From: Terrabacter sp. MAHUQ-38
GTDB lineage: Bacteria; Actinomycetota; Actinomycetes; Actinomycetales; Dermatophilaceae
Length of the DNA: 64,000 bases
Direction of reading: 5' to 3'
Assembly: GCF_014518425.1 (NCBI RefSeq)
Contig: NZ_JACVCU010000002.1
Span: forward strand, 124,001 to 188,000
Part shown: piece after piece, positions 1 to 9,168 of the stretch
How the letters are laid out: the number at the start of each line of letters is the position of its first letter
Position numbering within the stretch: the stretch's first letter is position 1
Translations under genes and position numbers: made by a program
The notes under the pieces: generated by a model
What the model was told of the DNA's origin: nothing
Database searches by the model: none
What the model saw: the letters and a program-made list of their open reading frames with translations, nothing else

Positions 1-1160
1 GTGGGTGGTGGCGGGTCCGGGAAGTGGCTTGTCCGAAGAGTTGGTGTGGGGTTGTGAGCCGGCCGCGCTGGAGTCAGAGTCGTCACCCTGGTGCCCTCCC
101 GGGCCCGTCGTCATGTGCCGGGCGGCGTCGGCGAGCATGGTGCGGTACACGATGTCGGACAGGCGTCGTTTCAGCAGCCGCATCGCTTCGTTCGATGTTT
201 TGCCTCGGGCTTTGGTTCGGTCGAAGTAGGCGCGCCCTTCGGTCGGGTTGCGCAGCTGCACGGTGGCCATGATGTGCAGCACCCGGTTGATCTGACGGTT
301 CCCGCCGCGAGAGAGCCGGTGCCGGGTGTGATCACCGGAGGACGCGTCGATGGGCGCGGTGCCGGTCCAGGAGGCGAAGTGGTTGTTGTCCGGGAACCGG
401 GTGATGTCCCCGACCTCGACCAGTAACCGGGCTGCGCCGGAGGGGCCGATGCCGTGCAGGTCGGTCAGGGTCGTGCCCGTGGCTGCGAGTAGCTCCGTGA
501 GCTCTTTGTCCGCGGCCTTCTTCCGGGCGTAGATCCGTTCGAGGTCGCCGACCAACTCGGCCGCGACCCGACGACGGGCCTTGCCGGCGACGTCGCGCGG
601 GCGCACCGTCGCCAGGAGCTTCTCGCCTGCGCCGCGGACAGGTCCTTCTTCGCTCCGCCCGGAATCAGTTCGAGCAGAAGATGATGCAGCTGAGAGACCA
701 TCCGCGTGTGGTCCTCCCCCAGGGCCGGCGCCGGTCGGCCAGCACCCGCAGGACCGCCAGTTGCTCGTCGTTGATGACCGGGCGCAGCCCGGCCATCCGG
801 ACCCCGACCAGGGCGATGGAGTGCGCGTCCGTCGCGTCGGTCTTGCGGCCCTGCCCGGTCGCGAACATCCGTACCCGGGCGGACAGCTTCGGCGGGACAT
901 CGATGACCTGCTCACCGTCAGCGAGCAGCCGCAACGCGACGTGGCGGCCGATGCCGTTACACCCCTCAACCACCCAGACCCGCTCCGGACAGACCCACCT
1001 CGAGCATGGCCCGGTAACCGGCTTGGTCGGTGTCGAACCGGCCCCCACTCAGGACGGACTCCTCGGGGCCCATCACCTCGATCGTGACCGACGTCTTATG
1101 CGGATCCATCCCAATCACCACACGCCTTGATCCACGCTCGTGCACGTCCCTCTCCTTCAT
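1..1160 (-). pseudogene. IS110-family transposase, frameshifted and cut by the window edge
   Basis: This is the relic of a DEDD-type IS110 transposase. The N-terminus (ATG at 1160) reads RRVVIGMDPHKTSVTIEV, the typical first catalytic-Asp strand. The reading then changes frame near 990 (VVEGCNGIGRHVALRLL, GQGRKTDATDAHS), again near 690 (QLHHLLLELIPGGAKK), and again near 620. From there an uninterrupted transposase_20 segment (LHGIGPSGAARLLVEVGDI, FASWTGTAPIDASSG, NRVLHIMATVQLR) runs off the left edge. At least three frameshifts make it inactive. It is unlike the intact IS110-family gene at 3618-4976 in sequence, so it is a different element. Confidence 0.9.
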
Positions 1161-1256
1161 CGAACCGAAACTGGTCGTCGAGCCGGGAGGGCAACGCTGC
1201 TTCGAGCTGGGGCATACCCCTCTTGAGCCTCTCCTTGCCCTGGCGACGTCCGGGCT

Positions 1257-1374
1257 GCGCAGGCCAGATGAGAGCCACACCAGCAGGGTGAGCAGCCGAA
1301 TTGAGAGCGACAGCCCGGACGCCTGGACCGAGCCTTGCCAGGCACCGATCCTGCGTCAATGAAACAAGCAGCCG
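1257..1374 (-). repeat. Non-coding IS110 left-end segment, copy 1
   Basis: A block of about 118 bp lies just upstream of the decayed IS110 transposase and recurs in diverged form at 8150-8271. Shared strings include gagagccacac and gtcaatgaaacaag. In IS110-family elements the non-coding end upstream of the transposase carries the bridge RNA that specifies target and donor DNA. The position fits such an end, but I cannot confirm an RNA fold by eye. Confidence 0.5.
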
Positions 1375-1398
1375 ATGAGCGGATGTGCATGCGTGTCG

Positions 1399-2172
1399 TC
1401 AGCAGCTGGTCTTGAAGCCGCCGTTGCTGTACAGGATCTGACCCGTGATCCACGACCCTGCGTCGGACATGAGGAAGCGGACCAGATCGCCGGTGTCCTG
1501 CGGCGAACCGAGCCGGCCGACGGGGGTCTGCTTCGTTCCCAGTTCACGGATCTCCGGTGTCATCCAGCCGGTGTCGATCGGCCCCGGGTTGATGACATTG
1601 GCACGGATTCCGCGCGGGCCGAGCTCGACCGCAGCGGCGATCACCACACGATCGAGGGCGCCCTTGCTGGCGCCATACGGCAGGTTGTCCACCGTGTGGT
1701 CGCTGGTGAGTGCGACAATCCGCGCGGTCACCTCCGTGGTCTGTAGGTCAGGGACTCGATCCGCGACAGCCTTGATGAGCAGCCAGGTAGCGCGAGCGTT
1801 GACGGCGAAGTGCCGTTCCCAGCTCTCGACGCTGGTGTCCAGGATCGAGCTGTTGACGCTCTCGCAATGTGACATGACCAAGCCCGCGAGATCACCATGG
1901 GCTGCCGCTGCCTGCACTAGCCGACCAGGCTCCTCGATGTCGGCCAGGTCTCCTGGGAATAGGTCGACGCGCCGCCCCAGTGCCCGGCATGCGTCGGCGA
2001 CGCCTTCGGGGTCGTTTCCTTGGCGTTCGAGGCCTACGCGCTCGTCATAGGGGCGCCCAGTAGCTGATCGCCAGATCCCATCCGTCCCGGGCCAGAGCTA
2101 GCGCGATTCCGGCACCGATCGACCGCTGCCTGCCGACGCCGGTCAGTAGAACCGTCCCTCGCCCATCCGACA
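1399..2172 (-). pseudogene. SDR-family oxidoreductase, single frameshift
   Basis: The 5' part (ATG at 2172) reads MSDGRGTVLLTGVGRQRSIG, the Rossmann dinucleotide-binding start of a short-chain dehydrogenase. Within a CCCC run near 2046-2050 one extra C shifts the frame into a TGA. The remainder continues in the next frame with the catalytic Tyr-Lys region (YGASKGALDRVV), the PGPIDTGWM segment and the C-terminal GQILYSNGG. The total length (about 257 codons) is normal for the family. With only one indel in a homopolymer, this is either a recent pseudogene or an assembly error. Substrate is unknown. Confidence 0.8.
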
Positions 2173-2339
2173 TGGCGGCTCCCAATCACTGGCCGGGTAA
2201 TGACATGGACAACCTCATCGGGCCGCAGCTGATCCCTGCAACTTAGTTTCCGGCCGATGCCCTCTTCTGCCGCGGTGAGCGTGAGCGTTCAGGTGCTTAG
2301 GCGCGGTGAGAGTCGCCGATCGGACCGGGCGGTCTTCGA

Positions 2340-3158
2340 TTAAGCATGGGGAAGCCGCTGTTGCGGTTCCTCGAAGATGAGCATCGGCGGGGGCGGCGGT
2401 GCATGTCCTGGCAGGAACCAAGGCATCGGTTCAGGTGCCTGGGCCGGCAGGAGCGGTGACAGCGCCTCGAACACTCGCCGCACAGCCAGCTCGTCGTAGT
2501 CCTCGGGCCGCTCAGTCGCCTGCAGCCGTACAAGACCGTGAGGAAGCTCCCCTACCGAGAAGAGGCTCGCGCGCGCGTACTTCCGGTGGGCCTCGTCGAG
2601 TTGTTCCCATAGGTCCGGACGGACGAGGGTGAGCCAGTCGTACCCGCGCAACGCGTGACGTCGCCAGGCCTGGCGAGGACCCAGCGCCATGGGTAGGTGA
2701 TCCTCCAGCATGGTCCCCGAGCCGGGAGTCATGGGCTCGCCGATCTGCCCATAGATCAGGTCGTGTTCGTCCGCAAACCTCGCAGCGACGTCCACGAGAG
2801 ACTCGCGAGCAGCATCAGGCAGCCCTCGAAGGGAGCACTCCAGATGAACCTGCCGCCCCTCGAGCTGCTCCCCGGGATCGGCCGGCAACTCGTGCACGGC
2901 GTAGGACAGTCGGACCCGAACCGAGGCGGATAGGAACCAGTGCACGGACCCACCCGCTGGGTACCGGAACCGGCGGACCGCCTCCACGATGCTCTGCTCC
3001 CGCCTGATTTCTCGGGTGGTCACTGAGCCACTCGCCGAAAACTTCATCACGTGGCGGGTCACGCTCGGGACCGGGTACGGCTCGCTGCCCTCGGCGCCCT
3101 CCATGCCTTCGGGCACAGGAACGATGGCCGGCTCGGCAGTAGCAACCAACCGGTCCAT
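2340..3158 (-). CDS. Hypothetical protein, with an in-frame stop in a possible 5' extension
   Basis: I do not recognise this 272-residue protein. It has no signal peptide or membrane segment. It is acidic and ends in a Pro-rich stretch (PGHAPPPPP). The frame continues upstream of the ATG at 3158, past a TGA at 3183-3185, to a GTG at 3287 with a good ribosome site (aggggag). The 34 codons before the TGA (for example RWLQRLAVSLWFGVPKDD) look like real protein. The gene may therefore be a 316-codon gene broken by a nonsense change, or the downstream ATG may be used alone. It stands alone between a decayed SDR and an IS element. Confidence 0.55.
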   Translation of the reverse strand: MDRLVATAEPAIVPVPEGMEGAEGSEPYPVPSVTRHVMKFSASGSVTTREIRREQSIVEAVRRFRYPAGGSVHWFLSASVRVRLSYAVHELPADPGEQLEGRQVHLECSLRGLPDAARESLVDVAARFADEHDLIYGQIGEPMTPGSGTMLEDHLPMALGPRQAWRRHALRGYDWLTLVRPDLWEQLDEAHRKYARASLFSVGELPHGLVRLQATERPEDYDELAVRRVFEALSPLLPAQAPEPMPWFLPGHAPPPPPMLIFEEPQQRLPHA

Positions 3159-3287
3159 GACGTCGGCCTCGACTCGCCGTACTCAGCTCTCAGCAACCTG
3201 CCAGGCGGTGTCATCCTTCGGTACACCGAACCAGAGCGACACAGCCAGACGCTGCAACCACCTCTGCGCAGATTCAGACTTCGGCAC

Positions 3288-3617
3288 GGCGCTCCCCTGT
3301 CACAACTCCGGACATGCGGCGATCCTCTCAGCGACGGCTACTGAAAGAGCTTGAGCCGTTGACCGGACATCAGCGTGAGGTGTTTAGCGTCAAGGGCTGG
3401 GCGGGTGCCGGTGTCTGGTCGTCGGTCCCTGCATAGCGGTAATCGAGCTCGTGCTCGGCAGCGTGTGATCGGGTTGTGTCGACGACGGGACGGGGCGGCC
3501 TGTGATGTCCGACGAGATACCTGATGGTTCTCAATGCCGCGGAAGGCTCACCCCGCCCCAGCTCTTGAACGCCGGACCTCGCGTGAGGACGGGCGGGGCA
3601 GAGAGGCTCGAATCTCG
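3288..3617. other. Intergenic stretch, nothing recognised
   Basis: About 330 bp between the hypothetical gene and the 3' end of the intact IS110-family transposase. No convincing reading frame, hairpin or repeat was seen. Part of it probably belongs to the right end of the insertion element. Confidence 0.4.
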
Positions 3618-4976
3618 TTAGGCCGCAGTCACTTCCTCCAAGGCTTTGGTGCCGTGCACGGCGATGGCCGGGTCCCGCGCCTGTTGGTGGACGACGACGG
3701 CGTACAGCTGTCGCAGGATCGCGCCGGCGACCGCGGTCTGGGCCTGGGTCGGGGTGAGGCGGTGGTGCTCGCGGCCGGTCAGGTGCCGGTAGCTGGCGGC
3801 GTACACCCGGTTCGTCTGCAGGCATCCCCACACCGCGCGCCAGGCCGCGACCCGCAGCCCGGGCCGTCCCGCGCCGGTAACCCTGGCCCGTCCGATGAAC
3901 GTGCCCGACATCCGCTCGCGCGGCGCGAGCCCGGCGTGCTTGACCACGGCCCGGGCGGAGGTGAACCGGTGCAGGTCCCCGGTCTGCGCGAGGATCGCCG
4001 CAGCCCCGACCGGCGACAGCCCGTCGATGCTCGTGACCAGCCTCGTCAGGCCCAGCTCGTCGAGCACGCCCGTCATCCGCGCCTCGGTCTCCTCGAGCTT
4101 GGTTCGGGCCTGGTCCCAGTCCGCCAGGGTCCACTCGATGCGTTCGAACACCGCGGGACGATGCGCGAGGACCCCGGCGCCATCGTCGAGTGCCGCGAAC
4201 AGGCGGCGCACGATCCGCAGGCACGGGCGGACCCCGCCACGACGGGCCACCTCGGCGCGCACGGCACGTTCGAACCGGGCCGGTCCGAGCCGACGAGTCC
4301 GGGCCAGGTCACCACCATCACGCCCGATCACCACGGCCATCGCCGCGACCCACGTGCTCGACCGGAACGGCCACTTCGCCGCCTCGAGCGCGGCCGGCCA
4401 CACACACTCGAGCAGGTCCCGCACCGTCTGCACGCACGCCACGTGCTCCTCCAGCAGCTCCTCGCGGCGAGCCCCCAGATGCCGCAGCCGAGCCCACTCG
4501 GCGCTGGCCTCGTCGACCGGTTCGGGCAGGTAGCAGCGCAGCTGCGCCGTCAACCGGGCGATGAGCACGGCGTCCTTGTCGTCGGTCTTGTCCGTGGTCA
4601 GGTCCTCGGTCTTGCGCACCCACGACGACAGTGCAGGCTGCACGCACACGAACGACATGCCCCGCCCGGCCGCGAGCTGCGCCAGCACCATCCACCGGTG
4701 CCCGGTCGGCTCACACGCCACCGTCGTCCCACCGAACCCGGCCCTTGCCGCGCGTTCGCTCGCCCAGTCCAGAGCCGCCCCCAGGTCCCACGCCTTGCAC
4801 CGGAACGTCCGACGCGCCAGGACCTTCGAGTCGTGGTCGGTCACCACCAGCATCTGCGTGCGGTCGGCCAGGTCGATCCCCACGATCGCGTTCGTGACCG
4901 GGACCGCCTCCCGCAGCCGGGAAAGGCGTGCGTTGCGGTTGCGATCCCCACGAGACACGCCACTACCGTTGTTCAT
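3618..4976 (-). CDS. IS110-family transposase, intact
   Basis: A 452-residue DEDD transposase. The N-terminal half has the first catalytic strand (AIVGIDLADRTQMLVV), the second acidic motif (TVACEPTGHRWMVLAQ) and the DKTDDKDA box. The C-terminal half has the transposase_20 helix-hairpin region (LVTSIDGLSPVGAAAILA, ARAVVKHAGLAPRERMSG). The frame is uninterrupted and full length, so it may be active. ATG 4976 is preceded by a strong aggagg ribosome site, which is itself half of an 11-bp inverted repeat (see 4977-5035). IS110 elements normally lack terminal inverted repeats, so the exact ends cannot be read here. Confidence 0.92.
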   Translation of the reverse strand: MNNGSGVSRGDRNRNARLSRLREAVPVTNAIVGIDLADRTQMLVVTDHDSKVLARRTFRCKAWDLGAALDWASERAARAGFGGTTVACEPTGHRWMVLAQLAAGRGMSFVCVQPALSSWVRKTEDLTTDKTDDKDAVLIARLTAQLRCYLPEPVDEASAEWARLRHLGARREELLEEHVACVQTVRDLLECVWPAALEAAKWPFRSSTWVAAMAVVIGRDGGDLARTRRLGPARFERAVRAEVARRGGVRPCLRIVRRLFAALDDGAGVLAHRPAVFERIEWTLADWDQARTKLEETEARMTGVLDELGLTRLVTSIDGLSPVGAAAILAQTGDLHRFTSARAVVKHAGLAPRERMSGTFIGRARVTGAGRPGLRVAAWRAVWGCLQTNRVYAASYRHLTGREHHRLTPTQAQTAVAGAILRQLYAVVVHQQARDPAIAVHGTKALEEVTAA

Positions 4977-5035
4977 GAACGTCCTCCTTTTCGCGCTGGG
5001 ACACCAAGCCCGACAAGCGCATCAGGAGGACGTTC
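4977..5035 (-). promoter_or_regulatory. Inverted repeat covering the transposase ribosome site
   Basis: On the transcript, GAACGTCCTCC (5035-5025) can pair over its full 11 bp with GGAGGACGTTC (4987-4977), which contains the Shine-Dalgarno sequence and ends one base before the ATG. The pairing would hide the ribosome site. This could limit transposase translation, a common theme in insertion sequences, or form part of the element's structured left-end RNA. Confidence 0.5.
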
Positions 5036-5052
5036 CCCACGCCAGACCCGAC

Positions 5053-5077
5053 CGCGCAGAACGTCTTTCTATGCCGC
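5053..5077 (+). repeat. 25-bp repeat, copy 1 (at IS110 left end)
   Basis: The string cgcgcagaacgtc-tttctatgccgc recurs at 10279-10304 with one extra C. It lies just beyond the hairpin upstream of the intact transposase and is likely part of this element's left end. The flank 5078-5411 has no recognisable gene. Confidence 0.5.
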
Positions 5078-5411
5078 TGTCCGCGCGTTCCCGTGCCACC
5101 AACGTGCTGAAACAAGACAGCTAGCTGAGGGTAGCCAGGAGTCTGGAGGTGTCTCGGGCCCCTCGACAGGTGCAGAGAACGCTCTGGGTTCGACCCGACA
5201 TCTCCGCAGTCTCTCGAAGCGAACGGCCGTCGAGACACTCTCGGCTCGCGAACGTGAGTAGCGCGACGCGCTGCTCAGGAGTCTGTCGAGTGTTGCCGTG
5301 CCGACGAACTCAGGGAGCACGGGCAAGGTCGGTCGAGACGGATAGGCCATCCGCCTGCCCCTTACCGAGGGGATCAGTAGGAGCACAGCCGCCTGAGCCG
5401 CGCGAGGCCGG

Positions 5412-5792
5412 TCAAGACGTGAACCAGTCGTTCCTACAGCCAGTGGTCGTCCGCATCTGCTGTGCCTGTGACCAGACCCAATCGCAGACCGTCATCCTGA
5501 CGCTCACACCATCGGCGATCCCACCTTCTGACACGCAGCCGTTGTAGACGATGTTGCCACCCCAGGCCCATCCACCCCCTTGGATCGAGGCATTCGCCCC
5601 GTCGCCGTCCCCACTGGCCATGTCGCAGATAACGAGTCGATTGTTCGAATCGTCGTACCAGCCGTAGGCCTTCCCGCTCGCCGAGAACAAGGTGTGGTCT
5701 GCTGCATGGGCCGGCGCTGCCATCGTCACCACCGTTACGGACGCCGTGGCCGCGGCCACGGCAACAGAGGCGAACTTCGAGACCAACTTCAT
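5412..5792 (-). CDS. Small secreted cysteine-containing protein
   Basis: A 126-residue protein with a clear Sec signal peptide (lysine near the N-terminus, an Ala/Val-rich core, and a probable cut after PAHA near residue 30). The mature part of about 95 residues is Gly/Asp-rich and has four cysteines (in VIC, NGC, TVC, TGC), which suggests two disulfides. No known domain is recognised. It stands alone between IS debris and an unassigned stretch, with a typical high-GC codon pattern. Confidence 0.7.
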   Translation of the reverse strand: MKLVSKFASVAVAAATASVTVVTMAAPAHAADHTLFSASGKAYGWYDDSNNRLVICDMASGDGDGANASIQGGGWAWGGNIVYNGCVSEGGIADGVSVRMTVCDWVWSQAQQMRTTTGCRNDWFTS

Positions 5793-6150
5793 GTGCTACT
5801 CCCTGTGATTGGTTGCGGGGGCGGGGGCACGCTCGCTGACAGAGGTGGACGGATGGCTGCGGTACGACCATGACCCCGGCGGGGAGCCTATCGCCTCCAG
5901 GAGCGCGTACTGCGGCTTCGAGTTCGGCTCACTGCTCACCGTCGACTACCGCGACGGCAGCAACGAGCCGGCCTACGTGGAGTCGGGGTTGAGCATCCCG
6001 GGCCTCGAGCGAGGGGAGATCCGGCCTGATTTAGAAATGGGATTCCCTCGTCCATCCGTCTACGCCCTCCAAGGCGCGCTCGCAGCGATGGAAAAGAGGC
6101 GTTCCGGCACGCTGACTCAAGACGCACTCTTATGCCGAAGTCAGCTGGAA
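5793..6150. other. Unassigned stretch with a possible gene fragment
   Basis: A plus-strand frame from about 5825 to 6030 reads like protein (LLTVDYRDGSNEPAYVESGL) but has no good start and changes character after about 6040. It may be a relic of a small gene. I see nothing else here. Confidence 0.3.
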
Positions 6151-6342
6151 TCAGGGCTTCCACCAAGCCGGTCGTTTGGCCAGATCCCCACGCTGCAGGG
6201 CTGCGGCCAGGTGGTCCGTCACCGTGTCAGCAAGGAAGCCGAGCTCCTCTTCGGTCGTGGGCGGCGACTCAAGCAGATTCGCATCGTGCAAGCCGGCCTC
6301 CACAACCTCGTTGATGGCTACCCAGTCGTGATCAGTGCCCAC
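6151..6342 (-). CDS. Small hypothetical protein
   Basis: A 63-residue protein from GTG 6342. It is acidic (TTEEELGFLADTVTDHLAAA) and is probably a helical bundle. The same frame stays open further upstream to about 6430 with protein-like sequence (VAVLAAADPDVDAALVWNHL) but without an ATG or GTG, so the true start may be non-standard or lost. Not recognised. It lies just downstream of the RsbT/RsbW-like kinase. Confidence 0.4.
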   Translation of the reverse strand: MGTDHDWVAINEVVEAGLHDANLLESPPTTEEELGFLADTVTDHLAAALQRGDLAKRPAWWKP

Positions 6343-6444
6343 AGCCAGATGATTCCAGACGAGCGCTGCGTCGACATCCGGATCTGCCGCTGCGAGGACG
6401 GCTACGCTCGTCCGACTTTGCCGCCGATCGGATGATCAGCCCCT

Positions 6445-6894
6445 TCACGAGTCCTGCCACTTGACCATCGTGATCGTCGTTCCCTGACCCGGCTCGCTCA
6501 CGACCGTGAAGTCGTCCATGAGGCGACACATGCCGGGCAGGCCGAGCCCCAGTGCTCCGCAGCTGCTGAACCCCTCGACCATTGCCTGCCCCATATCTTC
6601 GATGCCGGGCCCGTCGTCGTGCGCGGTGACCTTGATCCCAGGCCGCGGCTGCTCGAGAAGCTGGGCGACGAGCTCTCCCTGTCCGGCGAAGCGGACGATG
6701 TTGCGGCACGCCTCCGAGACGGCGGTGGCGACGCCGGTGAGGTCGGTCTGCGGGAGGGCCAGGTCCGACGCGAGATCGCGCACCGCCGCCCGAGCCGCGA
6801 CGATGTCGGCATCCGCCGTGATCACCAACCGCAGTCGCGTCAGGTGGTGCCGGGCGGCACTCACCGCTTGACCGGTTGGGTGTAGAGGGGGCAT
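6445..6894 (-). CDS. RsbT/RsbW-like serine kinase / anti-sigma regulatory factor
   Basis: A 149-residue protein with a GHKL ATPase fold. Visible motifs are the N-box (EACRNIVRFA), the G1 box (HDDGPGIED) and the G2 region (LGLGLPGMCRLMDDF). The glycine-rich GLGLPGM lid and short length fit RsbT-type switch kinases or RsbW-type anti-sigma factors. These phosphorylate STAS-domain partners or bind sigma factors in general stress partner-switching. No STAS protein or sigma factor lies next to it, so the partner must be elsewhere. Confidence 0.8.
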   Translation of the reverse strand: MPPLHPTGQAVSAARHHLTRLRLVITADADIVAARAAVRDLASDLALPQTDLTGVATAVSEACRNIVRFAGQGELVAQLLEQPRPGIKVTAHDDGPGIEDMGQAMVEGFSSCGALGLGLPGMCRLMDDFTVVSEPGQGTTITMVKWQDS

Positions 6895-7098
6895 GGGGGT
6901 GACCCTCGTTGCTCAGGAGCGATTCGGACTTTCCTCGAGGGGGACCCCGCCCACGACCCCATACTCATACCCCGCCTCCGGCCAACGCAACGGAGACGGC
7001 GACACTGCCGCGCCGACAGTCGCCGTGCACACGAACGATCCTCGCCATCGGCGGCTGGCTCGAGGATCGGGACAGTGCCCTGGGGTCGTGCTCAGGGA

Positions 7099-7300
7099 TC
7101 AGGAATTGGTGAACTCATGGGCCCGAACGGGCACGCGAGCTCCCAAGGTGTACTCGTACGCGGCATCCACAGGCATCACGAGCGTGCCACCGTCGACCTG
7201 GGTTGCCAGATCAAGCAGGCGAGGGGAAACGTCCGCTACTGCCGCGATCTGCTCGAGCCCGCTGGCGTCGGGTGCTGCATTCGCAGCTGCCGAGAGGTGA
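7099..7300 (-). other. Possible small gene or gene fragment
   Basis: The minus-strand frame ending at 7099 reads protein-like for about 65 residues (AAVADVSPRLLDLATQVDG, VMPVDAAYEYTLGARVPV) but has no clear start; further upstream the same frame is a shadow of the lipoprotein gene. The rest of 6895-7353 shows nothing recognisable. Confidence 0.3.
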
Positions 7301-7353
7301 TCGTGACTGCAGAGGCGGCCGACCGGGAAGCAATCTCGGGCTACCGTCCCGTC

Positions 7354-7773
7354 ATGAGGCTGTCGAGCCGTGAGGAAGCAACGCGCGCCGGGGCGCTGGC
7401 TCTCGTCGCTGCGCTGAGCGGGTGCGGTGCCTTCACACCACATGGCTGCACTGCCATTGGCGCAGACCCCGGCGTCACCGTCACCCTCGCAGGCAACGGG
7501 TGGACGGTGCCACTCACCGTTGAGGTGTGCGTGACCGACAACTGTTCCTCCAGCCCTGCCGTCACCAGCACGGCGCACGCGATCTTCATCCGAAATACCG
7601 GCCTCACCTCGCGAAAGCCCACTGACGTCGTGATCACGGTCCGCGCTGAAGACGGCACCATCCTGGCGCCACCCACGCACTCCATCGTGAGCCCGAATGA
7701 GTTCCAACCGAACGGCCCCGGCTGCGAGCCGACGGTCTGGGTCGCCGCGGTCACCGTCACACGGCAGACGTAG
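7354..7773 (+). CDS. Putative lipoprotein
   Basis: A 139-residue protein with a lipobox-type signal sequence (LVAALSGC, modified cysteine near residue 24) followed by a beta-rich mature region with four more cysteines (HGC, EVC, DNC, PGC) and no recognised domain. It is probably exported and anchored to the outer face of the membrane. It stands alone; the 150 bp that follow contain no gene. Confidence 0.65.
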   Translation: MRLSSREEATRAGALALVAALSGCGAFTPHGCTAIGADPGVTVTLAGNGWTVPLTVEVCVTDNCSSSPAVTSTAHAIFIRNTGLTSRKPTDVVITVRAEDGTILAPPTHSIVSPNEFQPNGPGCEPTVWVAAVTVTRQT

Positions 7774-7930
7774 ACGTCCGCAATTGCTGCGTTCCGGCCC
7801 CGATCGCCGGTATGTGGGAGACTGCCATCGTGAACGAGGCCGACGACCACGAGGGCGCGGTCTGCCGCGAAGCCGATCGCGTGATCGATGGCCTTCGGGT
7901 CGGTTCGCCTGCCTACCCGATGGATTGCTG

Positions 7931-8119
7931 ATGCGAATCCCTCGGCGTGCAAAGGTGATTGGCGTCATCGTCGCCGTGGCGATCGCGGGTTTCCTTGCGG
8001 CGGCTGCGAATTCGTCCACACCCGATGACCAGTGCAGTCGTCCCATTTCCGAGCGTGTCGGAGGTTGGGTATGCCCCAGTGGCGATCGGCCTGAACCCGT
8101 GAGCACTCACTCGACGTAA
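7931..8119 (+). CDS. Small membrane-anchored protein
   Basis: A 62-residue protein with a positively charged start (MRIPRRAK) and a single hydrophobic helix (VIGVIVAVAIAGFLAAAA), then a short extracytoplasmic tail with two cysteines. No domain is recognised. It could be a single-pass membrane peptide or a short secreted protein. Confidence 0.5.
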   Translation: MRIPRRAKVIGVIVAVAIAGFLAAAANSSTPDDQCSRPISERVGGWVCPSGDRPEPVSTHST

Positions 8120-8149
8120 GAGGGCCTGCCGACGCCTCACGCCCGCGCG

Positions 8150-8271
8150 GCGCAACCCATGAGAGAGCCACACGACAAGGCGTGGGCAGCAGCGTATGCG
8201 AGCGACGAGCGCGGGAACCTGACGAGAGCCTGCGCAGCACCGGTCCTGCCGTCAATGAAACAAGTAGCCGC
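8150..8271 (-). repeat. Non-coding IS110 left-end segment, copy 2 (solo)
   Basis: A diverged copy of 1257-1374 in the same orientation but with no transposase beside it. The conserved 3' block (tcctgccgtcaatgaaacaag) and the agagccacac block are clear. It reads as a solo end left by a lost or degraded insertion element. Confidence 0.5.
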
Positions 8272-8331
8272 GATCCGCTCTTTGCTGATGTGCGGGGCCC
8301 CAGACACGCACGACTGGGCGACACTTGAGGC

Positions 8332-9093
8332 GTGCCGCTGGAGCATCTGCACCCCGATCGCGACCGTGCCGTGTCGTTCGGGTCGAGCGCCGGGGCCTAT
8401 GACCGGTTCCGGCCCGGCTATCCGTCTGCTTTGTTCGACGACCTCTTGGCCACGCGCGTCAGCGCGGCTCTCGACGTGGGCTGCGGGACCGGCAAGGTCG
8501 CCATCGACCTCCTCGGGCGAGGCGTCCCCACGCTGGGCATCGATCCGGATCCTCGGATGGTTGATGTAGCCCGCAGACGCGGCGCTGTCGTCGAGGTCAG
8601 CTGCTTCGAGGATTGGGAGGATGCGGGACGCCGCTTCGACCTGATCACCTGTGGCCATGCCTGGCACTGGATCGAGCCGGCCAGGGGCTTGGACAAGGCC
8701 GTGCGGCTGCTGGAGAGGGGTGGACGTATCGCCCGGTTCTGGAACTTCCACGCCGTGCAGCCAGACCTGCTCGCCGAGTTCGAGACCATCTACGCCGACG
8801 TCGCCCCATCGATCACGGTCATCGGCCGCGACCCCAGCCACGATGACGACGCGCCCGATCCGTTCGCTACACACGCCGCCTTCACCGCCGCCTCGCCGCG
8901 CGTCTACCGGTGGCGCCGGCGGATGACAAGCGCCCAGTGGGCAGGCCTGGTCGCGACCTTTGCCGATCACCGGCACCTCGGCTCAGAAACGCTGGCGCGG
9001 TTGACCTCCGCGCTACAGGACGCGGTCGAACGCCAAAACGGCGTCGTGCGAGTCCATGGCGGCACCTACCTCCTGTCTGCCCGACGTCGCTGA
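8332..9093 (+). CDS. Class I SAM-dependent methyltransferase
   Basis: A 253-residue Rossmann methyltransferase. Motif I is DVGCGTGK near residue 48, followed by the acidic loop GIDPDPRMVDVAR and the post-II motif FDLITCGHAWHWIEP. This FDL..C..AxHW arrangement is typical of UbiE/COQ5-like methyltransferases of unknown substrate. It starts at GTG 8332, 60 bp after the solo IS end. The convergent neighbour at 9169-9780 is another methyltransferase of a different subfamily. Confidence 0.85.
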   Translation: MPLEHLHPDRDRAVSFGSSAGAYDRFRPGYPSALFDDLLATRVSAALDVGCGTGKVAIDLLGRGVPTLGIDPDPRMVDVARRRGAVVEVSCFEDWEDAGRRFDLITCGHAWHWIEPARGLDKAVRLLERGGRIARFWNFHAVQPDLLAEFETIYADVAPSITVIGRDPSHDDDAPDPFATHAAFTAASPRVYRWRRRMTSAQWAGLVATFADHRHLGSETLARLTSALQDAVERQNGVVRVHGGTYLLSARRR

Positions 9094-9168
9094 TGCACCA
9101 ACACCGCCCAGCGGACATGCCGGTGACCGAGCTTCTCCGCCGATGTCGGTGCGGCGCCGCCAACGCCA

